17,257 bases of DNA from an uncultured Actinomycetes bacterium (lineage in GTDB: Bacteria; Actinomycetota; Actinomycetes; Nanopelagicales; Nanopelagicaceae). Of this stretch, positions 15,801 through 17,257 are shown piece by piece. The position numbers were made by a program, and so were the translations under genes. The notes under the pieces are model-generated. The model saw only the letters and a program-made list of their open reading frames with translations. It searched no databases and was not told the origin of the DNA. Position 1 is the stretch's first letter. Every line of letters begins with the position of its first letter. Location: positions 1 to 17,257 of the forward strand of contig CAIMXQ010000153.1 in NCBI GenBank assembly GCA_903845465.1. Direction: 5' to 3'.

Positions 15801-16509
15801 TAGATGGAACTAGAAGCTGTCGAGTTCCATCCGGCTTTGCCAAGTCAATGGCGATACCTAAATTGATATGTTCTGGTTTTCCAAGCGCTGGCTTACCATC
15901 GAGTTCACCGTAGAAAACATTCATCTCGGGCATTACACGGATTGCCTTGATCATTGCATACGCAATGATGTGAGTGAATGAAACTTTTCCACCGCGTGCG
16001 CGCTTGAGATGATTATTAATAACAATTCGGTTATCGATCATCAACTTGGCAGGAATTGCGCGAACTGACGTTGCAGTTGGAACTGTAAGAGATGCTTCCA
16101 TGCTCTGGACAACACGTGCAGATACGCCACGAATTGGTTCGAGTGAAGATCCACTCTGTGTTGCAAGAGTAGGAATTGGTTTTGCAATTGGCTGTGCAGG
16201 AGTTGCGGGTGTTGCAGGAACGTTGCGAACGACTGGTTGAGTTGGGGTCACAGCGGCAACTGGTGCAGCACCTGACATTGAAATGTTGGGTTGTACAACC
16301 GCTTTAGGAACCGGGGGAGTGCCACCCTTGGGTGCACTAGTTTGCGGCGCACTAGTTTGCGGCGCACTAGTTGCTGCGCCTGCCTGCGGATTATTTTGAA
16401 AGTGAGTTACCCATTCTGCGGGGACTGACGAAGGATCTGCTTGGTAGCGCTCGAACATTTCTTCGACGAGCCAATCATTAGCGCCAAAGTCCTGACCTGA
16501 TTGCGACAC
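12814..16509 (-). CDS. kgd: Multifunctional 2-oxoglutarate metabolism enzyme KGD (fused E2-E1)
   Basis: This is the actinobacterial TCA-cycle enzyme with 2-oxoglutarate decarboxylase/dehydrogenase E1 activity and a fused E2-like domain. I choose the GTG at 16509, preceded by AAAGGAG at six bases, rather than the longer frame to 16713. This gives 1231 aa, the length of M. tuberculosis Kgd. In order there are an N-terminal helix (1-40), a Pro/Ala/Thr linker (about 41-120), an E2-like acyltransferase domain (about 125-355) with TYDHRVIQGAQ (H335) but no lipoyl domain, and the E1 part. E1 shows MPHRGRLNML (559-568), HGDASFAGQG (659-668), NNQVGFTT (693-700) and GHNEGDEPS (762-770), with HGYEGQGPDHSS further on. 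Working as a full dehydrogenase needs a lipoyl-bearing E2 and E3 from elsewhere. The linker holds a tandem repeat. Confidence 0.97.
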   Translation of the reverse strand: MSQSGQDFGANDWLVEEMFERYQADPSSVPAEWVTHFQNNPQAGAATSAPQTSAPQTSAPKGGTPPVPKAVVQPNISMSGAAPVAAVTPTQPVVRNVPATPATPAQPIAKPIPTLATQSGSSLEPIRGVSARVVQSMEASLTVPTATSVRAIPAKLMIDNRIVINNHLKRARGGKVSFTHIIAYAMIKAIRVMPEMNVFYGELDGKPALGKPEHINLGIAIDLAKPDGTRQLLVPSIKGCEELDFGQFWVAYEAIVKKARGGTLTVEDYAGTTVSLTNPGTIGTVHSVPRLVQGQGLIMGVGALDYPAEFQGASEETLARMAVSKVLTLTSTYDHRVIQGAQSGDYLRRIHEFLLGADGFYDEIFTALRIPYEPIRWAVDFAVTKDEEIDKTARVQQLIHAYRTWGHLMADIDPLVYVQRTHPDLDVVNHGLTLWDLDREFATGGFGGKKFLPLRKILGILRDSYCRSIGVEYMHISNPEERQWMQEHLEVGVHLTAREEQLRILRKLNSAEAFESFLQTKFVGQKRFSLEGGESVIPLTDAIVSAAAERGLDEVCIGMPHRGRLNMLANIAGKSVGQIFQEFQGHYAENQVHGSGDVKYHLGTEGVFTSESGAKTKIYLAANPSHLEAVNPVLEGIVRAKQDRLNTKGAYTVLPILLHGDASFAGQGVNAETMQLAGLPGYRTGGTIHIVVNNQVGFTTSPSASRTARYCTDVAKIIEAPVFHVNGDDPEACVRVAHLAFEYRQAFNKDVVIDMVCYRRRGHNEGDEPSFTQPLMYKLIDEKRTTRTLYTEALVGRGDITPDEAEEIARDYQKQLEDVFASVANYQEEHDPNFVPPIVPNAEDVPTFISEQLIREIAATQVAVPEGFHVHPKLLPQLQKRAESINDGTIDWSTGEMLAFGSLLKEGRPIRLAGQDSRRGTFSNRHAVIIDKENGSEWTPLRSLISDANQFFVIDSLLSEYAAMGFEYGYSVVREEALVLWEGQFGDFANGAQTIIDEFVSSALQKWGERSSLVLLLPHGYEGQGPDHSSARIERFLALCAEKNMTVAQPSTPASYFHLLRFHAANPKRRPMVVFTPKSMLRLKAAASSIADFTSGTFLPVIGDSAVNNATRVIFCSGKIYHDLIAERTRLNDSSTAIVRVERLYPFPVAQMEVEAKKYPNANLLWVQDEPANQGAWPHVALSTTEAIGGTAVDGRVLRRISRRASASPATGNHHLHEDEAKALLVEAFTR
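16334..16372 (-). repeat. 15-base tandem repeat in the kgd linker, about 2.6 copies
   Basis: The unit GCACTAGTTTGCGGC (plus strand) occurs perfectly at 16334-16348 and 16349-16363, with a 9-base partial third copy to 16372. It is in frame and encodes repeated Ser-Ala-Pro-Gln-Thr on the minus strand. It sits in the disordered linker between the N-terminal helix and the E2 domain, where unit gain or loss would change only linker length. Slipped-strand expansion is the likely origin. Confidence 0.9.
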
Positions 16510-16675
16510 TGAGCGCTCCTTTGCGGTCTCTCTTACATGCACCCTAAGACTATCGGCTGTGAGAGCGCTGAATAAATGGCGAAAGCCCCCAGAGCACGCG
16601 AGATTGCGCACATTTTTTCGACCTCGGGGCTGATTTCGAAGGGCAGCCCTTAAGAATTCTTGAGAGGGTTTGCCC
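16510..16675. promoter_or_regulatory. Divergent promoter region between kgd and the SDR gene
   Basis: No credible gene lies in these 166 bases; the frame extending kgd upstream is a chance open stretch. On the minus strand, TAGGGT (16546-16541) and TAGTCT (16552-16547) are -10 candidates for kgd, giving a leader of roughly 25-30 bases that includes the ribosome binding site. On the SDR side two adjacent perfect palindromes occur: AAGGGCAGCCCTT (16639-16651) and AAGAATTCTT (16652-16661), just before a GAGAGGG ribosome binding site. They could be operator sites. No clear -35 box was seen. Confidence 0.45.
16516..16522 (-). promoter_or_regulatory. Ribosome binding site that fixes the kgd GTG start
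   Basis: On the minus strand AAAGGAG is followed by six bases (CGCTCA) and then GTG at 16509-16507. It is the best Shine-Dalgarno match in the window and stands out because most neighbouring genes lack one. The upstream ATG at 16713 has no such context, and the 68 extra codons have a composition (Arg/Cys/Gly-rich) unlike KGD. Confidence 0.8.
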
Positions 16676-17257
16676 ATGAATTCGCAGAGCGCTCGCCCAC
16701 TTGCCATCATCACCGGCGGAAGCAGAGGGCTCGGCTATGAGGTTGCACTTGCCCTCGCTCTGCAAGGGTTCGATATCGCTCTGATCGCAAAAGATTCGCA
16801 GCGACTTGAAAGCTCCGCCAATGAAATTCGCGAAGCAGATCGGTACCGCAACGGGGTCACCACAGCGCATATCTCAACATTTACATGTGACCTCGAGCAG
16901 CCACTACTTGTTCGCGAACTCATCGATTCGCTGACGCAATCTCTGACAACTCCGAAAGTTCTCGTACTTGCGCATGGAGTCATGAGCGCAAAGATGTCAA
17001 AGACTTTGAAGACTGACGATGCAGAGTGGCGACGAGTGATGGCAATCAACCTTGACTCTGTATTTCAACTTGTTAACGGAATAGCGCCCGCAATGGCAGA
17101 AGCTCGTGATGGAAGAGTCATTATCTTCTCTGCATGTTTAGGAAGAATGTCAGGACCTGGAAATGCAGGTGGCCTTGCGCCATACAGAATTTCTAAAGCT
17201 GGAGTCAACGCTCTCGTTCGTAACCTTGCACATGAAACAGGACTCGGCGCTCGCGGA
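16676..17257 (+). CDS. Short-chain dehydrogenase/reductase (SDR), 3' end beyond the window
   Basis: The frame is open from the ATG at 16676 to the window edge (194 codons, no stop), so the C-terminus is missing. A GAGAGGG motif sits seven bases upstream. The protein is a cytosolic NAD(P)-dependent oxidoreductase: TGGSRGLG (13-20) is the cofactor-binding TGxxxGxG motif, INLDSVF carries N125, and YRISK (170-174) is the catalytic YxxxK. Two departures are visible. The usual NNAG motif reads LAHG (98-101), and in FSACLGR (151-157) the position normally holding the catalytic second Ser of 'SSxxG' is Ala153. The order GRMSGPG..GGLAPYRISK resembles carbonyl-reductase-like SDRs. The substrate is unknown. 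It is divergent from kgd. Confidence 0.9.
   Translation, partial: MNSQSARPLAIITGGSRGLGYEVALALALQGFDIALIAKDSQRLESSANEIREADRYRNGVTTAHISTFTCDLEQPLLVRELIDSLTQSLTTPKVLVLAHGVMSAKMSKTLKTDDAEWRRVMAINLDSVFQLVNGIAPAMAEARDGRVIIFSACLGRMSGPGNAGGLAPYRISKAGVNALVRNLAHETGLGARG

Noticed and set aside
16334..16372. Short direct repeats as a possible CRISPR array
   Set aside because: Units are contiguous without spacers, 15 bases long and in frame within kgd.
16590..16625. Intrinsic terminator around the T-run at about 16613-16618
   Set aside because: No stable stem precedes the T-run and no gene on the + strand ends nearby.
16510..16713. Upstream extension of kgd to an ATG at 16713 (68 extra codons)
   Set aside because: A strong AAAGGAG sits before the GTG at 16509, the shorter protein matches the 1231 aa KGD length, and the extra segment overlaps the start of the divergent SDR gene and does not look like KGD.

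Overview
The window looks like a chromosomal, housekeeping-rich segment of a small-genome, moderate-GC (roughly 45-50% by eye) actinobacterium. The gene content is typically actinobacterial: a KGD-type fused E2-E1 2-oxoglutarate dehydrogenase component of exactly the mycobacterial length (1231 aa), a bacterial XPB helicase linked to an Rv0862c-like protein, and radA next to mutY. Genes are packed with 1-4 base overlaps, divergent gaps of 30-35 bases, and no gene-free stretch above about 170 bases. This compactness and GC resemble streamlined freshwater actinobacteria (acI, Planktophila/Nanopelagicus type). That assignment is an inference and was not tested by any search.

Layout, left to right. 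(1) The last codons of an unidentified + strand gene end at 62. (2) A minus-strand cluster covers 3127 to 76: a cysteine-rich conserved hypothetical, radA, then mutY, a DNA-repair pair joined by a TAATG overlap. The diadenylate cyclase gene disA, which usually follows radA in actinobacteria, is absent from this spot. (3) Diverging from that cluster, proC (proline biosynthesis) is joined by another TAATG overlap to a gene for a secreted, probably beta-rich protein. (4) Converging on it is a large secreted zinc metalloprotease (HExxH, fibronectin III, propeller-like C-terminus). (5) A short glutaredoxin-like gene diverges from the protease, and its 3' end overlaps the 3' end of xpb by 38 bases.

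(6) A second minus-strand operon runs 12760 to 7801 with ATGA overlaps: an Rv0862c-like protein with a WYL-like tail, an M20 carboxypeptidase, and the XPB helicase. The first and last proteins share a homologous domain. (7) kgd (16509 to 12814) lies upstream on the same strand. (8) A divergent short-chain dehydrogenase/reductase gene starts at 16676 and runs off the window.

No tRNA, rRNA, insertion sequence, CRISPR array or prophage gene was seen. The points most worth a second look are the XPB / M20 / Rv0862c-like operon with its shared domain, the face-to-face promoters that may make leaderless mRNAs, the missing disA, the winged-helix-like tail of MutY, and the SDR whose catalytic serine position seems to be alanine. 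I see no clear candidate for an entirely new system.
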